This document shows positions 35,280-45,974 of a DNA stretch of 64,000 bases, piece after piece. The position numbers and the translations under genes were made by a program. Below the pieces are notes generated by a model. The model ran no database searches, was not told where the DNA came from, and saw only the letters and a program-made list of their open reading frames with translations. Each line of letters opens with the position of its first letter. Positions within the stretch are counted from its first letter, which is position 1. Source of the DNA: Elgaria multicarinata webbii (Eukaryota > Chordata > Lepidosauria > Squamata > Anguidae); contig NC_086180.1 of NCBI RefSeq assembly GCF_023053635.1, positions 36,880,947 to 36,944,946 on the forward strand. Direction: 5' to 3'.

Positions 35280-35503
35280 TCCTGTTTAGTCTGTTGCAAT
35301 ACACTGTATGTGGAACTGCCTTTAGAAATGGTCCAGAAAACAGTTGGTTCAGAATAAAGCCTGAAGGTTATTAGCTGAGACTGGGTGTTTGGGCTATATT
35401 ATGGCAGCTGCACTGACTCCCAATCCATTTCTCGGTCCAATTTAAAGTGCTGGTTTTAATTTTTAAAATCTTTCATGGCTTGGGACCAGGTTACTTGAAA
35501 ACT

Positions 35504-35505
35504 CA

Positions 35506-35541
<36 letters not shown>
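35504..35541. repeat. (ATC)n microsatellite
   Basis: About 12 trinucleotide units at the 3' tail of the minus-strand L2. Confidence 0.9.
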
Positions 35542-35542
<1 letters not shown>

Positions 35543-35598
35543 TCAATGAATTACCCTAAAAACAAATACAATAGAAGAGTGATAAAACAACACATTAA

Positions 35599-35716
35599 GG
35601 GTGCAATCCTATGCATGTTTAGATGAGAAAAAGTCCTACAACACCCAGAATTGCCCACCCAGGCATTCTGGGAGTTGTAGGACTTTTTTCTGTCTAATCA
35701 TGCATAGGATTGTGCC
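35599..35716. mobile_element. 118-bp palindromic MITE (GCAATCCTATGCATG family)
   Basis: The ends GGGTGCAATCCTATGCATG and CATGCATAGGATTGTGCC are near-perfect inverted copies. The inner arms AAGTCCTACAACACCCAGAA and TTCTGGGAGTTGTAGGACTT also pair, so the element is one long hairpin. A half copy lies at about 54745-54807. Confidence 0.8.
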
Positions 35717-36550
35717 TCTCAATTTTTTTTAAAGCTTGAAAGTCATCAGCAAACATTTTAAAGAGCAGCTAAAAGATGGAAAAATATTTTAGAACACAGC
35801 ATTTAACGTAACATTAAAAATAACATAAGCAGCAGTAAAAAATATTTGAAAAAGCCTAGAGAATTAAAAAAAAGTCTTTGCCTGGCACCCAAAAGTCAAC
35901 AAAATAGGGAGGGCATTCCAGAATTTGGGGGCCACCACAGAAAAGGCCCACTCACAGACAAATCTCAGTATGTGGAAGCACTTGGAGCAGGGCTTCAGAT
36001 TATGATCTGAGGCCATGGGCAGGAAGACATGGGAAGAGGCCTTCCAAACCTGATCCTCTTCAGAGGTCCTACTCAGAGCAGTCCTATTAAATTAACCTCA
36101 ACAATGGAATAACCTCTCTAGAGGGGTTCGTCTGGCACCATCTTTATAGTGTTTTTTGTAGCAGGTATCTTTTTGCATGCTCAGTGGCCTTTTAAACAAC
36201 TCATGTTTTTACAAACAGGGCATCTCAATTTATTATTTGTGGTTTGTTATATAGCTGTGTACTAACTATAATATTTCTTCCTCCACTGGAAAGAACAATT
36301 TTTATGCTTTTTTTTACTGCTTTGATAATGTATTTTAATTGTGTCTTTTATTCTTTTAAATTTCCTGTGAGTTACCCAGAGAACATATGTTATTGTTCAG
36401 CCACATAAATATAGTAAAATAAAATAAATATGACAGGTTAAAGAAGAGGAGGCAGAATAAATGGGCAGTTCTCACAGTGGAAGCAGATAAGCAGCTCAGT
36501 TTCCCAAGACCCTGTATTGGGTCTAGTGACATTTAATAAATGATCTAGAG

Positions 36551-36853
36551 CAGCGGTTCTCAACCTGTGGGTCGGGACCCCTTTGGGGGTCGAAGGACCC
36601 TTTCACAGGGGTCGCCTAAGACCATCGGAAAATACATATTTCCGATGGTCTTAGGAAACTGTATTGACTGAACTATGTCATGTATCATTTTTTGTATTAT
36701 TAAAGCTATTGTTATGTATTATTTTCATTAGCAAACCATCCCATGACAATGGATCGTGTAGAGAAGAACGAAAATAATTTTATGGTTGGGGGTCACCACA
36801 ACATGAGGAACTGTATTAAAGGGTCGTGGCATTAGGAAGGTTGAGAACCACTG
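36551..36853. mobile_element. SPIN-like non-autonomous hAT element with perfect 8-bp duplication
   Basis: The left end is CAGCGGTTCTCAACCTGTGG and the right end GGTTGAGAACCACTG. The interior has the GGTCGCCTAAGACCATCGG hairpin mirrored by CCGATGGTCTTAGG, then GGGGTCACCACAACATGAGG. These match what I recall of the SPIN (SPACE INVADERS) family, documented as horizontally transferred among tetrapods. ATCTAGAG flanks it exactly on both sides (36543-36550 and 36854-36861). No transposase. Confidence 0.88.
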
Positions 36854-37461
36854 ATCTAGAGTGAGTAATAAGCTAGTTCAGTTTGCAGATGGCCAAATTA
36901 TTGAGGATATCCAAAGCGGATGGCAAAGAGCCCCCAAAGGTTCTTGCAAATAACATTCATCATAGCACAATTCTGCAGAAGTCCCACTGAGTTCAATGGC
37001 ACTTAATCCCAAGTAAGTGTTTATATGATTGCAATTAATGGTTCTGAACTGAATGTGAATCTTTAGGAAAGAGCAATTGGGGTTGTGGTGGACAGATTAA
37101 TGAAAACAATAATGAAAAAAAGTAAAATGCCATGCTCAGGAAGAGTAGGGAAGGACTGATAAAATAACAATGGTTATAATGGTGCAACTGCATTTTAAAT
37201 ACTGTGTATAGGTCTAGTCAGCTCATAGAGACAACTGCTTTGCAGTCTGGGGGTTCTCCTTGACCCATCTCTGACACTAGAAGCACAAATTGCTTTAGTG
37301 GCGTGAAATGCCTTTGTCAATTTAAGCTAGTGTGCCAGCTGCGGCCCTACCTGAACAGAGATAGCCTGAGTGTAATATAATTGAACTGGACTTTCTACAT
37401 ATGTTTTATGTTAGCATTATCCACTTCAGTCCTTTGGGAGAAGGTAGGGGAGAAACGTAAA

Positions 37462-37536
37462 TAAGGCTGCAACCCTTTGCTCATTGAATACAGTGGGACT
37501 TACTTCTGAGTAAACATGCATAAGATTGCTCTTTAA
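37462..37536. repeat. Short GGCTGCAACCC...AAGATTGC element
   Basis: This short repeat of about 75 bp contains GTGGGACTTACTTCTGAGTA and ends ATGCATAAGATTGC. Relatives occur at about 36960-37040, 37836-38006, 41951-42043 and 46741-46830. The ends resemble the 35599 MITE ends. Confidence 0.6.
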
Positions 37537-37689
37537 GAGTGAAACGGTATGTAAAAGCTTTGGCTATTGGGCAGTATAGAAAGAAACAAAATTAAGTATA
37601 CTGGATGATATTGAGTTCCAGATTAATTAATCCAAAACAACTACTCTCATGTGCATGGCAACTACCAGGTCCTGGCTCTGTATGTAATA

Positions 37690-37830
37690 ATTGCATTTTA
37701 CTTTGCATTTTGCTTCCCCCACCCACCTTTTTTAAAAAACTATTTTAATGTGTTATTGTATCTTGTACACCGCTCCAAATTTTTGAATGAGCGGCAGTAT
37801 ATAAATATTGTAAATAAATAAATAAAATAA
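37690..37830 (+). mobile_element. LINE 3' tail fragment
   Basis: Contains TTGTACACCGCTCCAAATTT, then GAGCGGCAGTATATAAATAT and an AAATA tail. The layout matches the L2-type LINE ends elsewhere, but the sequence differs, so this is a third tail subtype. Confidence 0.55.
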
Positions 37831-37835
37831 TTCAG

Positions 37836-38006
37836 ACTGCAGTCCTATGGAGCCATAATTGGATTTACTTCTAAGTAAACATTAACCTGTTGGGTGTTTT
37901 ACTGTGGTTTTAATTTTTGTGAACCGCCCAGAGAGCTTCGGTTATTGGGCGGTATAAAAATGTAATAAATAAATAAATAAATAAACATGCATAAGGTTGC
38001 AGTGCA
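37836..38006. repeat. GGCTGCAATCC-type element split by an L2 tail
   Basis: The left half (GCAGTCCTATGGAGCC...TTCTAAGTAAACAT, to 37882) and right half (AACATGCATAAGGTTGCAGT, from about 37983) rejoin into one copy of the short element when the L2 tail is removed. AAACAT borders the break on both sides. Confidence 0.6.
37893..37982 (+). mobile_element. L2-like LINE tail (same family as 9330-9758)
   Basis: Contains GTGAACCGCCCAGAGAGCTT, a GGGCGGTATAAAAATGTAAT end and an AAATAAATAAATA tail. Only the last 90 bp are present, inserted in a short repeat. Confidence 0.7.
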
Positions 38007-38399
38007 CAGCAGATTGGCTTCCCATTCTAGCCACTCAATGGAAGAGTTGAGAAATATGTACCCTGTTATCACTCTTGTGAGTGCATAAGGTTCATTAAAA
38101 TGCATTGAAACAGTAATTAACTTGGGTCAGGTAATTTTGGAGAGGCACTTTAGGATTTCCATTTGGGCTCTTTATCCATGGGGATTCCAGTGTCTGTGAA
38201 TACTCAATAGCAGGAAAACAGCATCAGTGTTATTTTTCGTGATGTGAAAAAGAAATGCAGAAGGCTAGTAAACAAACATCGCAATTGGAAAATGTATGAA
38301 TGAACGAACGAATGAATGAGAAGGAACAGCTATGTTGTGTGGGGGGGGGGACTCCACTCCAGGTTTTCCCTGCCGCTTTCTGAGTGACAGATTGACATC

Positions 38400-40270
38400 A
38401 TTGGAGGCGTGACGAAGGGTTGAGGTGGGGGCTCGGCGCTGAAATGCTGCCGTGCGGAGTTTAGATCATTCGGAAACAGCAACGTTCAAGCAGATAGCCG
38501 CTTGCAAAGTGATAGCCGCAGCAGACAACGACAAGCAACTGCTGTCTCTACGGGATTTAACTCCGGCCGCTGCGGATGCGCCTTGGGACACGGCTCTTAA
38601 CCTTTGCATTCGGTAATCATAATCTGGAAGGTTTTTTGCCAGGCATTTCGGAAGTAGCTCAGGTGCTGCTAGGTCTCTCTCTGTGTAAGTTGAATGGCTA
38701 AGGCGATTGTGTGCAGCCAAGCTCCTAGCTTCGATGCTCCCGAAGCATAGAGGCTTTCAAAATAAACTCTGGTTGCATTATGATGATTATTTAAAGGCCG
38801 TGCGTTCACGTTCTGCAACACCTTAAATGCATGAAATTCGGAAGTAGCGTCTAGCGAAGACGTAGCCATTCACTCTGGATTAAGTAACAGTGGTAGAACT
38901 TGGGAGTGCTCCAGGGCCTCCCGCCACCTCACTTTTGCAGTGCCACTGGAACGTTTGTTCGCGTTTAGATTTCACGGGCGTTCGGCGCAAAGATCGCGTG
39001 CGTGTGTGTGTGGAGACAGAGAGAGAGACCAGAATTGTACCGTATCAACGCCCCCCCCCCCCCATGCTGTCGGTGCATTAAGCCTGTCAACCAGCCCGCA
39101 ACTTCAAGCACATGGCAATTGTGCAGAAAGCCATTGCTGCCCTTCTGCAGGCTTGGGGCTGGCTCCTATGTTACCCACGGTGCTGTTTCTTTCTTTCTTT
39201 ACTCCTCCTTGCTTAAATCTTTTGTTTTGTTGGCTTTTTCTCCCTCTTCCCAGGCGTTCCCATTGCACTTTGTCTAGCCTAAGAGCGGAGCGGAGAGCTG
39301 CGGGCGAAGGACCATGTGGTGAAAAGGAGCTCGGAGTCGAGGAAGCGGTGGGACTCGACGCTACACACGCGCGCTTGACTGGGAGGGGGAATCGTGCGCC
39401 TCGAAAGGGGGGGGAAAGCAAGCTCCAAGTTGGCGGAAGGCAAGAGGGAGAGCAACGACAGTGCGGCGGCAAGCTTGCTTCCCAAATACTATTTTCCCCC
39501 CAACTCCCGCGCGAAGCCTTTCCGCTGCTTACGAGCGACCGTCTCCAAGCCGTGTGGATGCGGCGTGCGATCGAATTGCTGTAGATCGAGTTTGCAAAAC
39601 CAGCTCGGTCTCCTTCACCTGGCAGCCAAAGAAGCCTCCTCCTTTCGGATTCCCTGTCGCCGAACCAGCCGTCGCCGAGCGGAGAAAAACTGTTCGCTTC
39701 ATGAACAAGTAGCTGGAGGGGAGGGCGGTGTGATCCACCCCCTTGAATGTTCGTGCTTCGGCAGGAGAGGTGTTTGGGGGGCAGGCACGTTGGATTTCCT
39801 TCCTCGCCACAAACTGTGTTTTGTGATCGCTTCGCGCTGCGCTTAGAAGGCAAGGGAAGTAAAGAAGGACTTGGCCCCTCCGACCAAAAGGGAGGCGGAG
39901 ATCGAGGATCGGGGGGAATCGCAAAGCCCACCCGGTTGGGAATGGTTGCTCCGGCATTTTGAGACTTCTTTATCATCACACGCTGCCCTATGGATCTAAC
40001 TTAGCGAGGGCGGTGCTTTCACGCGGATTTGCCATTCAAATACGTAAGTTTGCGCCCTTCTTCTAATGCCCCAGCTTCGCTTGCAATATGGATTCTCGCT
40101 GCCTGGTTTTGCACGTGTGGGGCTCAAGCCTTTAGCAGGTGCCCTTGTGCTCCTCTTCCCTCGCAGTTGTGTGTGGGCCCGGTGTGGGGAGTGGACCTGG
40201 AAAGGCCATGAGCTAGGGCTGCTCCCACACGATACGGACTCTTCGCTGGAGGTTTTACGTGCGTAGCTCG
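38400..40270 (+). promoter_or_regulatory. SPRY1: CpG-rich island: probable SPRY1 promoter and noncoding first exon(s)
   Basis: CpG dinucleotides are dense and GC content is high compared with the AT-rich surroundings, starting about 5.6 kb upstream of the SPRY1 start codon. Long frames on both strands (for example minus 39104-39979) are by-products of GC richness, with no protein resemblance. Vertebrate SPRY1 has untranslated 5' exon(s) in a CpG island and a single coding exon, which fits this placement. The transcription start cannot be fixed from sequence; there is no clear TATA box. Confidence 0.72.
40041..40049 (+). promoter_or_regulatory. SPRY1: Consensus 5' splice donor, likely end of SPRY1 exon 1
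   Basis: TAC|GTAAGT gives a full match to the intronic donor consensus at 40044, at the downstream shoulder of the CpG island. It pairs with the acceptor at 43982-43983 to give a 3.94 kb intron. Other GT sites exist, so this is the best candidate and not proof. Confidence 0.6.
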
Positions 40271-43200
40271 ACTTGTCCGAAACGACAACTCGGGTTGTAT
40301 TTCAGTCGAGATTTCAAGGGCTCAGAACTTACGGCTCTGGGCTAGGAATAGCCTTGGATTTTGTCAAGAGGGTGGGACAGCCGGATCAAAGAGTTAAGAT
40401 GTGACCGACCTTTGCTGCCAGGTGCTTCTGTTGGGGAAGTAATTATGCACGTAGTCTAAATCCTTGGATTAAGTTTTGGGACCCGTGTGTGTATGTGTGT
40501 TGTTGCTTTTACTCTTTCCTACTAAGGCTGTTATACTTACATTGGCATACGCGTTGATTTACCTCCTTTGGTATGGGTGACATTAAAATGAAACTCTTTA
40601 GGATTATTGGACTGTATACAGTGGTAGGATCTCACTGAAATAAATTATCAGATTGAGGCTTGGTTCTTTTCCTGGTGATGTGTTATTGTTTATTATTTAT
40701 TATTGCTGTTACTACTACTACTACATTCCAGGTATTTCTATAACTTTTATATTGCAAATGCTAGAATGTGTTTTGATTTTGAAATGCCTCTATCCCAGAT
40801 TGCATTTAGTATGCAAGAGACACACTCCGAGCTAGTCTCAGGTTTATGTGAATATGCCCAATCCCAAATTACTTAACATGGATTAGATACTCCTTAACAT
40901 CAGAAGTAAATATCATTGTATCCTGGCAGTATATGTTTATGGGTGTATTGGGGATTTTCAGTGATAGGGAGTTCTGTGTGTGTGAAAGATAGTTTATTTT
41001 TGGTTACGAATGCCGTCTGGTGCACATACAACAATACTGCATGTGTAAAATGTACTGGAGACAGGCCGAGGTTATAATACTAAGTATTTATTTAGTGGTT
41101 TTTCTGGAAGTACTCAAAGCATTGTTAGTCTGTGGTTGTTGCAAGTGATGTCAGTAGCTTAGTGAAACTTTCCCTAAAATCATTCTTTCTATTGCTGTTC
41201 TTAATGGTGTGTGAGTGTGTGTGTGTTTAATTGCATGTAGTCAGCACTGAGGGATTTCCCCTCCGAGGCTGAGTGAGATTTTAGCAGGTCAGTCGAGAGG
41301 CGTGGAGGCTTCAAGGAGGAAATGGTGGGTAAGACAGAGATAAAAAGGCTTCCCCCATTCTTCCACCCCGCCTCCTTAGAAAGCACCGAAGGGGAAGGGG
41401 GTGTGTGCTGAAAATCCCTGCGTGCTCAAACTAGCACACACAAATCTTTCATATTGGTCTTGAAAGGTAGAGAAGGAGGGCAATGCAGCTTTAAGTATTG
41501 GAAAGTCCGCCCCCCTGAGGTAATGGTAACCTCAGCCTTTCCCCCCTCCTCCTGCTAATGGGGTGAAAAAAAAATCCCTTGTTTTCATTCATAACTTTTT
41601 CCTCTTCCTTCCTCTCCGTCAGCAATGCATTCATCGCCTCCTTTGAGCTCAGATTGCAGAGTGGGCAGTACTGCCACCCTCCTCCTCCTCTCGCCAGTTT
41701 GTTGCTCTTTAGTTTCTCTCCAGTCCATTCAAAGCAGAGTTTTTAGAGCATTTCCTTCTCCCCCCCCCCCAACTCCAAATGGAAAGCCTGCCTTTCAGAG
41801 GCCAAGGAGAGACTGAATGGAGAGAAATGTGCAAAATACTGCTGTCTGGAGGCAGAACCTGGAAAAATGTCACAACATTTTAAATATATATTCTGATTTA
41901 GGTGTCAAAGGTGTTTGTGACTGATTCTCACTTCTTAAAACATAATTAAGACTGCAGTCCTGAACACTTACTAGGGGAGTAAACCCCACTGAAGGCACTG
42001 GGACTTACTTTTGAGTAAACCTTGATAAGATTGTATTGCTTAAGCTCTTGGATGGAATAGGGCAAATAGAAAAACTTTGCATGCATTTGCCTGGCTGTTT
42101 CTGGTGTTTTTATGTTTGCCTTACTCTGAAGGCAAGAGAAAATATAGCTCCATATTTGTGTAGCATTTCTTGTGTTTTACTAAAGGTCTGTCTGTGTGAG
42201 GCAGAGAAGGTATGATTGCTCAGAGTTCTGTATCTTAAACTCTACATCTTGAGCAGGTGATATATGAGGAAACAATCTTAATTGTGGTTTGGTTCATCTT
42301 CTGTGTGCTGATTTTGCGATTGTGTGAGTTCTTTTGGTATTCTAATTTAATATATGTGAGAAAGAAAAGTTCTTCTGCCATTTGTTGCTGGAAACCAAAT
42401 GGTTGGTTGCTTAGTCCATTTGTATAATTACTAATTTATGTTTATTTATATTGATTTATGAGTACCATTATTTTCAATTTGTGGTTCACTTATCTGCCCA
42501 TTGGGCCCCATTGAAGGCAGCTTGGAACATAAAGACCAATATCTAAAAACTAAATGAGCTGGTGTAGTGGCTAAATGTGTACCTGGTTTGAATTTCTCCT
42601 CTGTTAGGAACTTATTGAGTGTTTTTCTAAGCTTTGGTTCCTTCACGGGGCCCAACATACTGGCCTTGCTTACTGGGATGGTATATGTGAAACAATTTGT
42701 TCATTTGCAAAGAAACTAATAAAATATTACATTATACCATTCTCTTTCGTATTCGTGTAAGGAATTCTTGGGATACTTCCCAAATCTAGTATTCTGCCCC
42801 TATTGAAATGCATTCGTAGCTGAACTTTTTAAAAAGCACTTTCCCAGAAGCTAACAGAAGGCAGTTTTGGTAGTTGTTACAACAGTGGACCCAAGAAAGG
42901 TAGACATTGTAATACATCTTCCTTCCTTCCTTCCTTCCTTTCTGGCCTAATATGACAGGAACCATTTTTTACTCCATCCTACGCTTCCCCCTCCATTTAC
43001 TTTGTGACAGCGCCTGTATCTTTCTGTCAAGAAAGGTACACATACATTCACAAACATCAGATAAATGCCATAACTTGTTTGCTTGTCTCCCTTCTCCTCC
43101 TGACATCCTGCCTGCCTCCACCTCCTCCTTTCACACTATGCCTTATGGTCCAAGAACACTTGGAAACCTATTGTGTAACAGGATATTGTTTACATCTGGT

Positions 43201-43645
43201 GTTTTGCTTTAATGGATGTGCTAGACTATTTTTTGAAAGTGATATTTGTACCTAGAAACAATTCTTCAAATACTTTCCCCATTGCTAATCAGCTTCAGGC
43301 GTCATGGAATTACAGTTAAAAATGCAGCTATGTTGAATTAAGGTTTAAGATGAGGCTTGGAACTTGGCATTGACAGGTAAAGCAGTCGTCCAATAAGAAC
43401 TTTCACACATCCTATTGTTTAGGGTATGAATGTGATTCTGTCATTCCCACCTTGTGCAGGCCTGGAGCTCAGCGTGTGCCACTGCGTGTTTTACATTGCC
43501 ACTTCCATCCAGCCACAGATTAACAGTGGATTGCAATGTACCAGAAATAGCTGCAGCTATCTTTGGTGTACGCTTAATGATACAACAAGATTATAATGTG
43601 CGTACATGCTTTCATAACTTCAGTGTCAGAAATGAGAAGTAGTTA
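40271..43645 (+). other. SPRY1: SPRY1 first intron (bulk)
   Basis: Between the CpG island and the coding exon I see no gene. Features are a TG-rich patch near 41210, a C-run near 41760, a CTTC array near 42925 and a short GGACTTACTTTTGAGTA repeat (41951-42043). Confidence 0.55.
41951..42043. repeat. Short GACTGCAGTCCTG...ATAAGATTG element
   Basis: Shares CACTGGGACTTACTTTTGAG and the ATAAGATTG end with the copy at 37462. Confidence 0.55.
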
Positions 43646-43712
43646 TTTTATTTATTTATTTATTGCATTTATATATTGCCCCATAGCCGGAGCTCTCTGG
43701 GCGGTTTACAAA
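43646..43712 (-). mobile_element. L2-like LINE tail in the SPRY1 intron
   Basis: A TTTA array followed by ATTGCATTTATATATTGCCC and GAGCTCTCTGGGCGGTTTAC, the reverse complement of the 9688-9758 tail. Confidence 0.7.
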
Positions 43713-43981
43713 AGTTAAATATGATTTGCAAACATGCAAGATTTTTTGTTTGGTTTATTATCATAAGACCCTTTTCAGCGAGCTTTCTTTACACTCTTAT
43801 CTAAAATGATCCGTTTCCTGGTACTTGGAATCATTGTCATTCCATCCATCCATCCCTGGGATATTGTTATTAGGCAGTTTGGGCTATTTGTGGCTTGGGG
43901 ATTTGGGATATTTGGACTTTGTTTTCTTTTTTAAAGCTTCCTGTGACTTACTCCTCTCTCCAACTTCTGTTTCTCTCTTTT

Positions 43982-43983
43982 AG
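43982..43983 (+). promoter_or_regulatory. SPRY1: Splice acceptor of the SPRY1 coding exon
   Basis: An AG follows a long pyrimidine tract (CTCCTCTCTCCAACTTCTG, then TTTCTCTCTTTT). The exon would start at 43984 with 55 nt of 5' UTR before the ATG. Confidence 0.75.
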
Positions 43984-44038
43984 GATTTCAGATGCATGCC
44001 AGGTTCCTGGTGAATGCCAGAAGAAGAGATCACTACAG

Positions 44039-45001
44039 ATGGAGTCCCAAGGTCATCATGGCAATGGCAGTTCATTAGTTGTTCTCCAGCAGCCTTCTTT
44101 GGATAGCCGGCAAAGGGTGGACTATGAAAGAGATGTTCAGCCCACTGCTATCTTGTCGCTGGATCAGATCAAGACTCTCAGGGGCAGCAATGAATACACT
44201 GAAGGCCCATCTGTGGTGAAAAAGTCCGCTCCGCGGACAGCTCCTAGACAAGAAAAACCTGAAAGGACTCATGAAATCATACCGATCAATGTGAATAATA
44301 ATTATGAGCACAGGCCCACCCACCCAGGACATGTGCTGCATCAACACAACTCGAGGGCTCCTGTGTTGAGCAGGTCTACAAGTACTGGGAGTGCCGCTAG
44401 TTCTGGAAGTAACAGCAGTGCTTCTTCAGAGCAGGGCCTTCTGCTAAGGTCACCCCCATCTAGGCTAGGGCCAGGCCACAGATCAGAAAGGCCAATCTGG
44501 ACGCAGCCCAAGCCGTCGTCTCTGATCGTGGATGACCTGAAGAGTCCCTTGAAAGAGGACTCAACACAGCACAAGTTTATCTGTGAACAGTGTGGGAAGT
44601 GCAAATGTGGAGAGTGCACCGCACCCAGGGCCTTGCCCTCCTGCTTGGCCTGCAATAGGCAGTGCTTGTGCTCAGCGGAGAGCATGGTGGAATACAGCAC
44701 CTGTATGTGCCTGGTCAAAGGGATTTTCTACCACTGTTCCAATGATGATGAAGGGGACTCTTTTGCGGATAATCCTTGCTCCTGTTCTCAGTCGCATTGC
44801 TGGTCTAGGTACTTGTGCATGGGGGCTATGTCCTTGTTTTTGCCTTGCCTGATCTGTTATCCTCCTGCAAAAGGGTGCCTAAAACTGTGCCGAGGGTGTT
44901 ACGACCGGATCAATCGTCCAGGCTGCCGATGCAAGAACTCCAACACTGTTTATTGTAAGCTGGAAAGTTGCCCTTCTAGGGGCCAAAGCAAGCCCTCCTG
45001 A
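44039..45001 (+). CDS. SPRY1: SPRY1, Sprouty homolog 1
   Basis: This encodes a 320-residue Sprouty protein, a membrane-associated feedback inhibitor of FGF and other receptor tyrosine kinase/ERK signalling. Human SPRY1 is 319 aa. An N-terminal SLDSRQR segment (21-26) precedes the family tyrosine Tyr53 in SNEYTEGPS, which is phosphorylated on growth-factor stimulation and binds CBL/GRB2-type SH2 partners. A serine-rich stretch (111-130) follows, then the cysteine-rich Sprouty domain from Cys182 (CEQCGKCKCGEC) to about Cys311. The frame is open upstream to 43895, but the splice acceptor at 43982-43983 and alignment with other SPRY1 proteins place the start at Met 44039 (MESQGHHGNGSSL). The coding region is a single exon, as in other vertebrates. 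Odd point: residue 255 is Trp (HCWSRYLC) where I recall Cys in SPRY1 and SPRY2. Otherwise intact. Confidence 0.97.
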   Translation: MESQGHHGNGSSLVVLQQPSLDSRQRVDYERDVQPTAILSLDQIKTLRGSNEYTEGPSVVKKSAPRTAPRQEKPERTHEIIPINVNNNYEHRPTHPGHVLHQHNSRAPVLSRSTSTGSAASSGSNSSASSEQGLLLRSPPSRLGPGHRSERPIWTQPKPSSLIVDDLKSPLKEDSTQHKFICEQCGKCKCGECTAPRALPSCLACNRQCLCSAESMVEYSTCMCLVKGIFYHCSNDDEGDSFADNPCSCSQSHCWSRYLCMGAMSLFLPCLICYPPAKGCLKLCRGCYDRINRPGCRCKNSNTVYCKLESCPSRGQSKPS

Positions 45002-45463
45002 TTTCTGGAGGGGGATGTTCAGTTCTTCAGACTCTTTCAGGTTGTGGCTGGCTTTCCTGCCTTCATTTCACACACACCCTTCCTCCATTTCTCTTTCTTT
45101 TTTCTTTCTTTCATGCACAAGTTATTTTTGTCTCACACAACAGCTACTCTCAGCGAAGGCAAATCTGGGTATTTCCTTGGTCTTTGTTAAGTGTGGCCCA
45201 CGTACTTGCATCTAATTTTTCATCTTGGCAAGTCATCTCAGGTTTGGGAGTAATCCCTTCCTGAAAGAAGAAGTAATGAGGGTATTGCATTATTCTGAAG
45301 CCTTCTACTCTGCAACCAACTTCCCAAAGATGCTCTTTTGTTTTGCTCTCTGCAACTCTATTTTTAACCAATTTTAATGGCTTCTACATGATTATTTTGT
45401 CTCTTCCCTTTTTAATTTTTTTAAAGCTTCATAATACAGCTCTTTCTGTAAAAAGAAAGAAAC

Positions 45464-45974
45464 TGTCTCAGTCCGGACAACACAATAACCACCTGTGGTT
45501 TTAGTAGTCAACTGTCAGTGGAATGGTCAGTGGTTGGCCATTTTGTTGTCTGTCAGGCAAAAAACACTCCACAGTTGACTTTTCCCCTCAAAAAACCCAC
45601 TGGAGAAACACAACCAGCTACAGAGTTGACTAGTCACACAACTAGTGGTTATTGTGTTGTCTGTCGGGCTCAGTGGACTTTTTCGAGTTGACTATTTCTC
45701 CTGGCTACAGAGTTCCCAGGCAAGAGCGGCCAAAACCACACTGGCACAAATCACAGAGGCTGCTGGGATAGCACCGGGAGGACTGAGGGAGAAGAGAAGG
45801 CGGGGCGGGGGCTGTGTCAGTCAAATGCTGGGTTGTCTATTAGTCCACTCAACATCAGCCCCAACCACTCCACACAGTTGTGTAGGAACAGGTGTGGGGT
45901 GTACCCGCAAAATACCCAACTGTGAGTTGACTATTCCACCCACCATTAACTAATGTGTTGTCCAAATGCAGCCA
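45464..45974. mobile_element. MITE (GACAACACAATAACC family) within the SPRY1 3' UTR region
   Basis: The left end GTCTCAGTCCGGACAACACA and right end GTGTTGTCCAAATGCAGCC pair as diverged inverted repeats. The flanks are ACT and ACC. The interior shares repeated GTTGACTA/TAGTCAAC motifs and the GGGAGAAGAGA block with the 25032 and 50880 copies. Confidence 0.75.

Larger units (their letters stand above)
35504..36010 (-). mobile_element. L2-like LINE 3' end inserted in an older L2
   Basis: The reverse complement reads FSVVAPKFWNALP-type C-terminal coding followed by TFGCQAKTFF, the same signature as the elements at 9330 and 14178 but more diverged. Its 3' end is at the ATC array (35504-35541). 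It is itself interrupted by the MITE at 35599-35716. Confidence 0.6.
35280..36425 (+). mobile_element. Old L2-like LINE, interrupted by a minus-strand L2
   Basis: The first piece (about 35280-35503) shows the diverged L2 reverse-transcriptase end: a TDSQ/LHWLP-type region, then FKVLVLIFK and GLGPGYLK read with frame changes. The second piece (about 36040-36425) contains the REVRLAPSL-like block and a 3' UTR ending CATAAATATAGTAAAATAAA. The intervening stretch is a separate insertion. Heavily mutated. Confidence 0.55.

Noticed and set aside
39104-39979. 291-codon minus-strand open frame in the CpG island
   Set aside because: Pro/Ser/Arg-rich translation without any domain, overlapped by equally long frames in other phases on both strands. 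A product of GC richness, not a gene.
43895-44038. Upstream extension of the SPRY1 frame by 48 residues
   Set aside because: It runs through a polypyrimidine tract and splice acceptor and does not resemble Sprouty N-termini; the known start context is at 44039.
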